Of a stretch of DNA of 64,000 nt, positions 36,101 to 45,400 are shown piece after piece. Source of the stretch: Amoebophrya sp. A120. Lineage: Eukaryota > Sar > Dinophyceae > Syndiniales > Amoebophryaceae. The stretch lies in NCBI GenBank assembly GCA_905178155.1, contig CAJINV010000002.1, forward strand, positions 696,422 through 760,421, read 5' to 3'. Position 1 is the first letter of the stretch. Each line of letters begins with the position of its first letter. The notes beneath the pieces are model-generated. The model was not told where the DNA came from and did not search any database. It was given only the letters and a program-made list of their open reading frames with translations. Made by a program: the position numbers and the translations under genes.

Positions 36101-39100
36101 AGTCTCCGTCCCGGCTTTGTCCGCAGCGTTAGCATCCTCGTCGTCGTGCTCAGCCTCCCGTTCTTCGTCTGCCCCTGTCTCGCCAGCTTCCGCTGCCTCG
36201 TCCTGCGTTGCCTCTCCGCCCCTGTGTTCAGCTTCAGCCTCTGCATCTGCATCTGCTGCTTCCGTAGGCGGATGGAGGTGTTCCGGGTTGCTCTCGTGTT
36301 CGTATCCGTGGGCCTCCGCCCACTCGTGCTGGTCCATGTGCTTATCCTCGCCGAGATGCTGATTAAAATCGGCCTCTGAGAGCTCGTGTTCCTTCTCCCA
36401 GTCGCCGAGGTCACCGCTCTGTGCGTGGTCGTGGTACTCCTCATAATTCCACCCGTCTTCGCCCCAGTCTGCGTCCGCCGCCTCGTCCGGGTAGTGATTA
36501 TAGGCTTCCGTGTACGATATTAAAGTGAGAAATGCCCCCACCCCAGAACTTGGCAGCATTTGCATTGCAAATCTTTCCAATGGTGGAAACATTCCCCTTC
36601 TTGCATGTACCAGCATCACAAATTTATTCCCATGCTGAATAGCTCAAATTTGGGTTAGTACAAAGGAGCCCGACAGCAGGCGCATCTGTTATGCAAAAGA
36701 TACATTGCGCACCCAGATTCCGCATCAAAAAGCAGGCTCGCAGTCCTATCATGCAAAACAAAAAACTCTCCTTTGAAAACCTTATGTATGAGAAACTTCT
36801 GCCAATTCCGGGGTGGGGGCATTTTTCATGGTAATATACGACAGATGACCATCATCGCCGGCGGCTTCGTTCCACTCCTCGTGCGTCATTTCGCCACCCG
36901 CGTCGTGGTAGCCGTCCCAGGTGTATCAACTGCAAATATGTCTACTGGGTCTGGAAGGTTGCAACTTGTCATGCGAAGTCGCGACCACAAAAATATCTGT
37001 GTTGCGTGAACCCCCAAATTTGCCAACTTCTTGGTAGGCAAAAGCCCGACTTCTCATGCGGAACAGGCATGAGGAACGTTGCGCAAAATCTGTGATGCTT
37101 CTGTGTGCATTCCAGACCATGTGGGGTCTCCGCGAGATGCGTGACAAATCTTGCCCTCTTCCAGACCCAGACATATTTGCAATGCATAAGGTGCCTCCTT
37201 CGTAATCTGGATCCGTGCTTACGTGTTCCCACTCGTCCGCGCTGATTGTGTTGTCATGACTCTTATCACCTGCAAAAGCTGTGTCATTGTTCTCGTAGTA
37301 ATTGCAACCATGCATAGGCATGACAAGGGTATTTTCTAGAGGTTCTTTTTCAGCATGGCCAAACTCAGTCCGACTTTTCACATGTTGATCATTCTTGGCA
37401 AAATTTATTGTGATGCAATTTCTACTAGGAGTACGCAACTTTTGCGATGCATAATCCGCATCCCAATAATCCATCTCGCTCGGATCCACCGTGTATGCAG
37501 TGCAAAAGTATCGCACTCGTATAAATGCATATAATCCTCAGCGCGAGAAATAAAATTTGTAATGCTGATCTACCTCAAGAAAAAGATTTGTAATGCATGA
37601 TTGCAATACGAGTACGGTACTTTTGCTCAGGATACCGTGCCATCGTTGTCGATGTCGAAATGATCAAAGGCGCCATCTTATCCACTGCAGATATCGTGAT
37701 CTGGGTCCGGAAACTTGTGATGCTGACATTGGGCATTGCACAGTGGGTGCCGGTACGGCATGATAGCATCAGAAGGTCTTGATTTCCACGCTTCCTTGTT
37801 TGTAGCATATTTATGCGCAGAACGCATGACAAACTCGCTTCCAGCATGACAAAACAAAATAAGCAGTCGTGTTCATGCACTGCAGATCTTTTACTTTTTG
37901 TCCTTTAAATCATCTCGCATCACAGATCCAGACCCAGATCGATATTTGCAAAGCATACGTCTGGAAGGTCTGCATCGCCGAAATGTTGGTCGAACTGTGC
38001 GGAGTCCAAGTGGTCGCCGATTTCGCCGAAGTTAAAGTCCACAAAAGCCATGGCCGTGCGGATCAAGTAGAAGTGCGGTAAAACGAGGAAATAAAGGAGC
38101 AACAGGACCATGATGTTTACCAAGACGGCAAGATGAATTACGGCAATACTTTTAAAAACCGGTAGATATTGAACCGTCCTTGTACAACTCGTCGTACTGT
38201 GGAGGGTAAGATGTGGCGGGAGATGAGAGCGTTGTAGCCGGTCTTCACTGCGACGTCGCCGGTTTAATATCTTTGATGATGACGTCGTGCTGCTTTTATC
38301 ACCTCCGGCTCCGCGTGTAGTCTTCTTTGTTCGACTACCCCGTCCAGGCAGCACCACACCGTATGTTCTTGGTTCGTCCGCTGCTCTATCAAATGTAAAA
38401 GTGTCTGGGTCTGGAAGAATGCAACTTGTCATGCGAAATCTGAAACAAGCAAGCATCTGCGTTGCATGATTACCAAAAGTCGTCCAGTTTTCTTGACCAA
38501 GTCGGGAGGGGGTTTCTCGTGCAGGATAGGCATGAGAGAGGTCGCGCAGAATCTGTCATGCTAGGTCCTGCATTCCAGACCTCCTGGGTCATGGAAAAGC
38601 TGCATGCCAAGTCGCTCACTCTTCCAGATCCAGACATTTTTACATTTGATATGCTCGTCCGTCGGTCCTGAAGGGGGCTCCAGTCAAAGCCCGCAGAGGT
38701 CGTGGAGAGGAACTAGGTCGTGAGAACAAGGATCGCCTTTCGCTTTGTTCTTGCCCCCGACTTCTATCCGTATCCCAGGTTGATGTACAAGAACAATTTG
38801 CTGTCGTCGTGGAGGTTGGAACCGGTTTTTTGTGACGCCGTCGTGCTGTTCCGCGCGTCGAGCACGTACTACTGCAAACCCCGGTACTAGAAGTGGAACA
38901 GGCAGTAGTTAGTGGTCGTGGTCCTCTCGCCCCACCACCGCCAAGTGGAACATCATGCGAGACGAGATGACCTCCGCGGGAAGAAGCTGAAGATTTTCCG
39001 CAGGCACATGAAAAAAACTATCACTATCACAAAAACCCATTTTTTGGCAAAAATTGATTTTTTCTTGATTTTTTTTGCGGCGCATTGGGGCTCGATCCTT

Positions 39101-41023
39101 GTACCTGGTATATTGTTGTTGCGATTAATGAATGATATATTTAGCTAGCTAGTGGTCGCTTGTGATGATTGTCATAGCTAACAGGAGAGCCGAAGGGAAG
39201 GCCGGGCCGGGCCCTCGCTCCGCAGGCGAGCTCCCGAGCCCTTGGTGGTGCCCCGGCCTTCGCGGGTCGGCCCCTTCCGGCCCGGGGCTGAAGGCGGGGG
39301 GGCGGCCAAAAGGTGCGCGGCCATCGCCACTCTCCCACCGTGTTTGAAAAACGCTATCACACCCCTTTTTGGACCTGATTCCCAGCTTTCAGACCTGGGC
39401 TGATTTGATGCTCCGGCGGTGGCGGGTGAGCTGCCTTCCGTTGCGAGGCTGGAGGCGGCCAAAAAGTGGGGCTCGATCGCCCGTCTCAGGTCGTGTTTGA
39501 AAAAAAGCATCACACCATTTTTTGGACCTGGCCGCCGACAGCCAGTCCTCCCCGGGTTTTTTTGGTTTTCAACACTGCGCGCGCAAATTTTTTCAAGAAT
39601 TTTAAAAACCCGGAAAGTCGACCATTTTGGCTGTGATAGTTTTTTTTCTGACGGTGGTCCTATGTGGGCCGTGCCGTCGTGTTTGAAAAAAACTATCACA
39701 CTCACTTCCGGCACTCAAAAAATACCAACTTCGCACCTTTTTGCACTTTTTCTATAACAAATCGGCCAAAAGTGTGGTGTGATAGTTTTTTTCAGCGCGA
39801 GCTAATGCTGCGAAAACAATGAAAAACAGCTTTTTTTAAAAATGCTAATCACGATGCTATGGCCCAGGTCAAAAAGGAACCCAAAATCGCCACAGCGTCG
39901 TGGCTAAAAAAAACTATCACACACAAAAAAGCGCAATTTTTGACCTCCCCGGAGAAGAGAAATCAAGGAAGTTTCAAAATGTGAGCACTAAAAAAATTAG
40001 TGCTTGCGCCATCACCCATTTCTGCCAAAGGTTGTGGCCTTTGGCCTAGCCCCTGGAGGCTCCGGATGTCAGGCCTGGCCTTCGAGCCCCCAGATCCATC
40101 TGGGAGCAGGTCTGAGAGACGAGCCCTAGAAAAGTCGCTCGCTACCCACCAAATCCACCAACTCCAGACTCGTCGTGAACGAGCATGGTGGAGACACGCT
40201 TCCACGCCCTCATGGCGCTGGCTGACTGGGCCGCAACGAATGGGGCGGGAGCTCTCGCCGTCCTCAAAAATGACCGGGATTGTGATGGTGGTATTCGGTT
40301 GTCGGTGCTCACAGCCTGCAAGTGTCTCAACCTGCAAGCGAAAGCGTCTTGCCAGATCTCTCCTGTTAGCTGGGTAAATCATCACAAGCGGCCACCAGCT
40401 ACCTTCTGACATTCATCATTCCAAATCAATCAAAACACTACTCAGGTCTTACCTCGCCGGCGAGAAAAAAAATGAAAAAATAATGATGCTTTTTTGTAAA
40501 AAAAGTGGCATTTTTGGGTCGAAAAACGGCGCTTTTGTGATAGTGATAGTTTTTTTCAGCGCGATAGATGACCTCCGCGGGAAGAAGCTGAAGATTTTCC
40601 GCAGGCACATGGACTCTGTGACTGTGACTGTGACCACCACCTCCAACCCCACCCGCCCGACGGCATTTTTACATGGCTGCGCAGAGCAGGAGGAGGTGCT
40701 TGAGCGGCGGAACTGCTGTTTTTGCAGCTGCTCTGCGGGGTGAACAAGGTAGAAGAAGTGCAGTTCCTCGTGGAGGTCCTTCTGCTGGTCATCTCGGAAG
40801 TAGTCGCTTCGAAATTTTTTACGGTTTCATTTTCCACATCCTCGCGGCCCCGATAAATTGTTCTTGATGTTGTTGAGACCTTTTCATCATCATCTACCGC
40901 AGTGCTGCTGCTCGGGCTGCTGGTGGGAGAAGTTCTGGAACTGTAAGAACTGTGCCCTCCTCCAGGAGCTGCAGAAGATGAACGCGGAGGAATGATCGAG
41001 AGGTCGAAGATGTCGCCGCTCAT
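27124..41023 (-). CDS. Second giant EF-hand membrane protein, about 1,842 residues
   Basis: About 31 exons; the ATG is at 41023 and the stop at 27124-27126. Order: Ser/Thr-rich N-terminus; hydrophobic segment near 335-360; EF-hand block (DIDNDGTVDPSE and degenerate copies); strongly acidic region; second EF-hand block (DADGDGSISEAE, GDKDGVLTQDE, DTDHDGKISQAD); Ala/Gly-rich hydrophobic stretch; Glu- and Lys-rich tracts; coiled coil; motif FKISTSDLANWF; hydrophobic segment FVTMICLLTTVLVLGFIYF about 160 residues from the end; basic/acidic tail. GT-AG introns include 30998-31236 and 35423-35815; the latter bypasses a stop at 35765. If that intron is not used, two genes (27124 to about 35.5 kb, and 35765-41023) result. 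The 86-nt intron near 32915-33000 is uncertain. Probably a calcium-responsive membrane protein, by inference. Confidence 0.66.
28362..28557. mobile_element. Introner, family F (196 bp)
   Basis: AAGTGTTACAGTTACAC and GTGTAACTGTATCACTT ends. TSD CTCGA at 28357-28361 and 28558-28562. Last intron of the second EF-hand gene. Confidence 0.9.
28625..28842. mobile_element. Introner, family H (218 bp)
   Basis: TSD TGTAG at 28620-28624 and 28843-28847. Joins Thr-Thr-Tyr to Arg-Thr-Tyr. Confidence 0.9.
28893..29148. mobile_element. Introner, family A (256 bp)
   Basis: TSD CAGAC at 28888-28892 and 29149-29153. Only exact TSD excision avoids a TGA at the junction. Confidence 0.92.
29248..29523. mobile_element. 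Introner, family A (276 bp)
   Basis: TSD CATTT at 29243-29247 and 29524-29528. Left TIR reads ACGTCCGGGTCTGGCAGG, partly decayed. Confidence 0.92.
29891..30060. mobile_element. Introner, family B (170 bp)
   Basis: Flanks CCTTG/CCTCC (3 of 5 match) at 29886-29890 and 30061-30065. Within the coiled-coil exons. Confidence 0.82.
30119..30385. mobile_element. Introner, family A, variant TIR pair (267 bp)
   Basis: Both ends carry the same variant (ATCCCTGGACGTC at left, GACATCCAGGGAT at right) in place of ATGTCTGGGTC. TSD ACTTC at 30114-30118 and 30386-30390. Confidence 0.9.
30427..30707. mobile_element. Introner, family D (281 bp)
   Basis: TSD TCGTC at 30422-30426 and 30708-30712. Left terminus TACCCTGAG. 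Joins two acidic exons. Confidence 0.92.
31444..31653. mobile_element. Introner, family F (210 bp)
   Basis: TSD TCCTC at 31439-31443 and 31654-31658. Joins the Glu-rich exon to the TEQQETSPE repeat exon. Confidence 0.92.
31654..32087 (-). repeat. Tandem protein repeat PATEQQETSPE split by an introner
   Basis: The exon segments 31654-31724 and 31991-32087 encode near-identical PATEQQETSPE units plus a partial third copy. One family A introner lies between the two. The repeat predates or is independent of the introner, since the introner's TSD is only 5 bp. Confidence 0.8.
31725..31990. mobile_element. Introner, family A (266 bp)
   Basis: TSD TCCTT at 31720-31724 and 31991-31995. Sits between two coding repeat units. 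Confidence 0.92.
32088..32345. mobile_element. Introner, family A, probably spliced as GT-AG (258 bp)
   Basis: TSD TGCTT at 32083-32087 and 32346-32350. Here exact TSD excision does not keep the acidic frame. A GT ten bases 5' and an AG six bases 3' of the element on the minus strand do, giving Glu-Ser-Asp-Gln. Confidence 0.85.
32422..32662. mobile_element. Introner, family H, without TSD (241 bp)
   Basis: TATGGGTTTTTTCCAC at the left, ACTTTCACTCCCATA at the right. Flanks CTGCT and CGAGT do not match. Frame requires removal of two extra bases 3' of it on the minus strand. Confidence 0.75.
33051..33372. mobile_element. Introner, family E (322 bp)
   Basis: TSD CTTGC at 33046-33050 and 33373-33377. 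Lies immediately after the EF loop DTDHDGKISQAD begins. Confidence 0.9.
33603..33757. mobile_element. Introner, family B (155 bp)
   Basis: TSD GTGCG/CTGCG at 33598-33602 and 33758-33762. Confidence 0.88.
33810..34119. mobile_element. Introner, family A, diverged (310 bp)
   Basis: Left TIR TGTGTCTGAGTCTGGG, right TIR strongly eroded (CAGACTACAGACAAATTTGC). Exact TSD CCCCG at 33805-33809 and 34120-34124 confirms it. Confidence 0.85.
34174..34332. mobile_element. Introner, family B (159 bp)
   Basis: TSD TTCTA/TTCTG at 34169-34173 and 34333-34337. Joins Pro-Glu to Glu-Pro-Leu. Confidence 0.86.
34441..34675. mobile_element. Introner, family G (235 bp)
   Basis: TATGGGGTTCTCAAG and TTGAGAACGCCATA termini. 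TSD ACTTC at 34436-34440 and 34676-34680. Follows the EF loop DADGDGSISEAE. Confidence 0.92.
34744..34879. mobile_element. Introner, family B (136 bp)
   Basis: TSD AGTTT/AGTTC at 34739-34743 and 34880-34884. Confidence 0.88.
34979..35153. mobile_element. Introner, family B, diverged (175 bp)
   Basis: TIRs weakly preserved (GCAAGAGCAGTAGCG at left). TSD CTGGG/CTAGG at 34974-34978 and 35154-35158. Confidence 0.8.
35205..35413. mobile_element. Introner, family F (209 bp)
   Basis: TSD GTGCC/ATGCC at 35200-35204 and 35414-35418. Retaining the 5' copy keeps Pro-Gly-His-Asp-Ala-Asp. Confidence 0.86.
35423..35815 (-). other. Candidate GT-AG intron that would fuse two EF-hand blocks
   Basis: In the coding sense it starts GTAAAGATG and ends ACACACAG; joining gives Ile-Pro-Pro-Thr then Pro-Gly-His-Asp in frame. 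It holds one end of a family H element (35573-35610) without the partner end. The alternative is a terminal exon with stop at 35765. Confidence 0.6.
36518..36836. mobile_element. Introner, family C (319 bp)
   Basis: TSD TACGA at 36513-36517 and 36837-36841. Joins His-Leu-Ser to Tyr-Thr-Glu. Confidence 0.92.
36924..37188. mobile_element. Introner, family A (265 bp)
   Basis: TSD AGGTG at 36919-36923 and 37189-37193. Left TIR has an inserted TACT (TGTCTACTGGGTC). Confidence 0.92.
37264..37453. mobile_element. Introner, family B, degraded TSD (190 bp)
   Basis: TATCACCTGCAAAAG at the left and CTTTTGCGATGCATA at the right. Flanking 5-mers no longer match. The frame joins Asp-Ala-Asp to Lys-Ser-His-Asp inside an EF loop. 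Confidence 0.8.
37494..37634. mobile_element. Introner, family B (141 bp)
   Basis: TSD CCGTG at 37489-37493 and 37635-37639. Splits the EF loop DIDNDGTVDPSE. Confidence 0.92.
37679..37957. mobile_element. Introner, family A with GATC insertions in both TIRs (279 bp)
   Basis: Left ATATCGTGATCTGGGTC, right GACCCAGATCGATAT. TSD CATCT/CGTCT at 37674-37678 and 37958-37962. Confidence 0.88.
38387..38651. mobile_element. Introner, family A (265 bp)
   Basis: TSD TGCTC at 38382-38386 and 38652-38656. Precedes the N-terminal hydrophobic segment. Confidence 0.92.
38965..40611. mobile_element. 1.6-kb insertion bounded by 46-bp direct repeats
   Basis: Identical 46-bp copies (38965-39010 and 40566-40611) flank 39011-40565. 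The insert ends in 25-bp inverted repeats (GAAAAAAACTATCACTATCA and complement). The motif GAAAAAAACTATCAC or its complement recurs about eight times inside (near 39010, 39346, 39498, 39634, 39684, 39779, 39904, 40536). It carries a GC-rich patch (39190-39320) and a 149-codon frame (39963-40412, minus) of unknown product. Both 46-bp copies are in the same frame of the second EF-hand gene, so removing the insert and one copy restores the protein. Confidence 0.85.
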
Positions 41024-42480
41024 GTTTATTTTCGGTCGTGTGCGGGAGTTCTAGAAATATAATATCACATCAGGTGGCGTCCTCTCAAATTTGTCAAATT
41101 TGTTTCATCCTCGTTGGGCACCACAGCACAAGGTGGAGGTCCAGGCCGAGTTTACTATATTATGTGTTGTTGATCACGTCGTCGTTCTGGTAATCATACG
41201 CCTTCTACTCGCGGTTTTCAAAATTCTTGTGTCAGGCGGTGGTCTATATCGCTCGCCAAGTTGTACAACCAATAACGGGGAGCATGATAGCTTGAGTAGT
41301 ACCGAAGGGATTTTTCTTTTCAACACGCGACCGCCCATCTAACTAAGATAGAAGCAACAGCGAGGCAAAATCTCGATTAGCATAACGAATCTACGACCAC
41401 GACATGAAACGAGCGGACCATGTTGATGCAGCTTTCTAAACAAGTATACAACGAATAACGCTAGAATATTAAACAGCGCTCCTGTACTAGTAGTTCTTGC
41501 ATGTTGCAGCTCTCACGGCTCAAATGACATGTTCAAGGTGCTCCTTCGCTCTCAACTTTGCGTAAGCGTACCCGTGCTCGCATCGCCAAAACGAGTTCCA
41601 AAGGTCATGCTCGTTGCTCTCCCGGATATCACGTTGCTGTTGCAGCTATAGGAAGCAAAAGCGAAGGAAAGCAGCTCCATTTATTCAGCAGGAGCCGCAT
41701 CGAAATTACAATTGCCACAGCTGTGTCCTCTGCAGACCGGCTCTGCTGGTCCTCCTGCTCTATAATCTCCTGCTCTACTTCTGGTACAAATCGAGGCAAA
41801 ATCTTGAATACAGTTGAGAGTTGTGGTTGCGCGATTGTGTCGAATACAGAATAAAACTGGTGCTAGCGCCTTGTGTTCCTTGCAGTATTTCTTTCCTACT
41901 TTTTGTTTTTCAAATTGTTTCCTCCCATCATCTCTAGCGCCCATGAGGCAGTGAGACAGGCGCTGGCCATTCTCACATCCTCTTTTTTCGAAGATTAACG
42001 TCGCGTGCATTCGCGCTGTGTTTTCTCGTAGAATTAACTGAAAATCCTATGTAACGCTAACGCAATAAGGAGCTACTCTAGTAGTGTACTGCGCGTTCCC
42101 CCGCCGGCGCAGAGCAGATCATTTACATTTTTCAGGAGCCGAAGCAGGTCATGTACAATCATACATCTGAAGGCGAAGTCTGTGCATTTGCTTGGTTTCT
42201 TGAAACGGTAAACTTTGCTAAATTTTAAACTCTTGGTGTAAAAAAGTGAAGCTGAACATAAGTAGATGTGAACTCAGTAAGATTGTGGAACTTGTTGATA
42301 CGGTTCTTGATCTTGATGCGCTTTTTTGTCGATAAAACGAAAGGTGAAGGTACTAAAATCATTTTTATTTCCAATTTACTGCTGCCTGTGCCTCCTCATC
42401 TTCATCATCCTCAAATTATTCGTTGCGATGGTTTTCTTTCCTGTGGTTCTTCTCCCGCATTGATGATTCCAGAACGGTCT
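41024..42480. other. Intergenic region with one possible exon
   Basis: Between the second EF-hand gene's ATG and the third gene's stop. A minus-strand frame at about 41690-41865 (reading SVFDTIAQPQLSTVFKILPR) looks protein-like and could be a 3' exon of the third EF-hand gene, but no join in the correct phase was found. Confidence 0.4.
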
Positions 42481-45400
42481 TTACTTACACGTTCCACCAC
42501 CGGCTCTCCCTTCCTCCAGAAACCTCCCGCTCTTCCGGTGGTTTCCCTGCTCCACTGGCTCTTGCATCGCGATGCTGTTTTTGCGCGCGGCCTGCGTCTA
42601 TCAAATGCAAAAGTGTCTGGGTCTGGAAACTTGTGATGCTAAAATCTGGATGGCTGAAACGCTTTCGAATGCAGCAAAGCATGACAAGTTCTCGCAAAGC
42701 TGTCTCATACGTAGTGCGCATGACAAACTGCGTTTTTGCATCACAAAGAACGCTGTGCGTTTGTTAGTCATGCAAGACAGATTTTCTTGCAATGTAAGGC
42801 CAACATCACAAGTTCACTTTTTCCAGACCCAGACATATTTGCAATCCATAGCGTCGTGTTCTTCGTCGTGGAGAAATTGAAATGGGTGCGGCTGGCCATC
42901 GTTGTACGCTGTTCCGACGCCCTGTGGCCGCGATTATTGCTGCTTCCACGGTCCTGGTACTGGTCCCTTCGCTGCCCCGGGTCGAGGTGTAGGTCCTGTT
43001 GTTGTTCACTGCTGATACTACTGAAACTGATCTTCGCAGGACCCGACTTGTTCTTGAATCCCGGGGGCTCACCGCTGCGCGACGCCGTCACGGGTTTCGT
43101 ATTGTTTGCGGTTTTGTTCCGGAAAAAGAGAAACAGTAGCACGAGGACGGTTGCGAGGAAGATAAAACCCTGCGTCGTCCACAGGGTTGTGCTCCAGACA
43201 GTGGAAAAGTCCGCGTTCTTGTTCCCCAGTTTGCTGCGTAAAAACGTACCCAACCCGAACAACTCAAGAGAGTGATAGTTCTATATACACAGATCGATGC
43301 ACACGGTTCGGCTGTCGCGCATATCAAGTTTGAGTCTGTTGTAGTGCAATCGAGGTCGGCTTGTGAAGTCACATGATCTTGTTCACACATCTTCTAAAGG
43401 AGCCCTATCCTAATTAGACCAGCATGACGAAGTCACAGTCACCATTGGGCTGCTCCTTCGCATGAGACCACATCACAGTCTGAGTATGCAAATACGCACG
43501 CCATGTATAATCGAGAGGTGGGGACGCTTTCACGCAGGATACCCAACTTGCCTCCACGACCAGCAGAAGGTCCGGCAAACCAGTTTCGCAGATCCTCGGT
43601 GGAAATTTTGAAATGGGAACAGGAATCCACTGCAAAAAATATCGCACTCGAACTCATCGCAGTCACGCATGACAGACTTTTCTTTACCACCTGAATCTGC
43701 ATGACAAATTCCATTTTTCCTCGTGAGATGAAAATTTGTGATGCAATCTGCAGTCCTAGACCTAGTGCGATATTACTTTTGCAACGCCTAGAAAGCCCGC
43801 TTTCGGGTGTTCGTTCTTCTGCTGTAGCTGCGGCCCGTGTAATCCCCATCTTCCCCATCGTCTGCCGCCAGATACTGCGCTCGCATCTTGTGGTAAAGCT
43901 CGTACTTGTCGACGGTGGTTGTATGTGAGGAAGGAGAAGTACTAGACGGGCTGCGTGTGGGTTTGTCTTTATCTTTTCCGCCGCGATTGTTTTTTTTGCT
44001 CCGGCTTTTGCTTTTCTTCTTGCGCTGCGACGCCAGGCTCCGAGACGTCGGGGCTTTTGGTTTTTTCCTTCCGTATGGAGTGTTCATCAGAGAGTTCTGG
44101 TTGTTTTCGTAGTTTCCACCTTTGCTATGCGTTGAAAATGTGTCTGGCCGCTCTGGGAAAGGATGGTGCAAGCTTGTCATGGTAGTCAAGGTGAACAGAA
44201 AAATCTCTCTTGCATGATCAGCAAAATAAGGAGTCTTTCCACTAGATTGTCACTTCCCATGCAGAGGATTTATTGTCATGCGGAGTTGATAAGCTAGCAT
44301 AAGCATCGGAAAGCATGTGAAATAAAACCTGTGATGTTTTGGCTTGCCTTCCAGAGCAGGAGAAACTCTGATGCATTGAAGCATGATCTATCATGAAAAA
44401 ACTGCATGACGAAGTGTTGCACTATTCCTTCGGATCCAGACATCTATCTTTCAATGCGTACTCTCCTTGTCCTTCGAAGGGCATCAACTCTTGACTGCTT
44501 GCCGCGTTGTCCAGCACACCACCCTCCAGCATAGCTGCGGACGACGCCACCTCACGAGCCGCACGGGCCGCGCCGCGCAGAGAGAAACCCCCACCGCCGG
44601 CCGACTTCTGCTTCGTCTCTCGTTTCGAGTCCGGAACCGCGTCCAGGAGGCCGTGATCTTGGGGCGAGGAGGTCTGCTCGTCCTCTCCGACCGGAACAGC
44701 ATATGGCAGTGCACAACTCCTGCTCTAGTCCTCTCATTTCTATTTTTCGTGCAAAATAATAATGATGACCAGTGCAGCACCCTTCGGTTCGCAAAGTGGC
44801 TCTCTTTGCATGATAGGTTTGGTGGAGAGTAGCCTAATCAGGTATGCAGTAAAGCCTGCATCTTTGGTGCTAACGTTCCTGTTACTGCAAAAGCCCTTCA
44901 TCAGGTCCTGGGGAGCCGTCGAGAGGGACGAGTTGTGCATTCTCATAGAGATTGCTTCGTGTGGAGAAAGAGCTCGTTGGTAATTGGCGTTGCGTCTTGA
45001 TCTTCTGAGGAAGCAGCAGGGAGAAGCTGCTTGGAGTTCAGCTGCACCGCACTTGTCACTTTTTTTCCTGCGCCCTTTTTAGATTCTTTTTTCCCGTCAC
45101 CCAACAGGGGTTCCTTTTCTTCACGTGAGCCCTTCGCTTTCGCTTTCTCCTTGCTCTTGTTGGACAACAGCTTGATAGCTGTGAGGCCAAGGGCTCCTGC
45201 GGCAGCAGTACGTCCAAGAAGCTGTAAGTCCCCACCCACGTTCGTATCACGCCGAACAAAGTTGCCATCATATTTTCATCTTTTCCATTTTTAAACACAG
45301 CTGGTGCCTTGCTAGCTTGCACCACACTACAAACATGTAATTGTGAGACACTGTGTGTAAAAATATCTATACTTAGTCGAGGACTTCTTTTTATTGTTTC

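Noticed and set aside
39963-40412. 149-codon minus-strand frame inside the 1.6-kb insertion as a transposase
   Set aside because: No catalytic motif or known transposase feature is visible. Composition and overlap with a plus-strand frame suggest a chance open frame.
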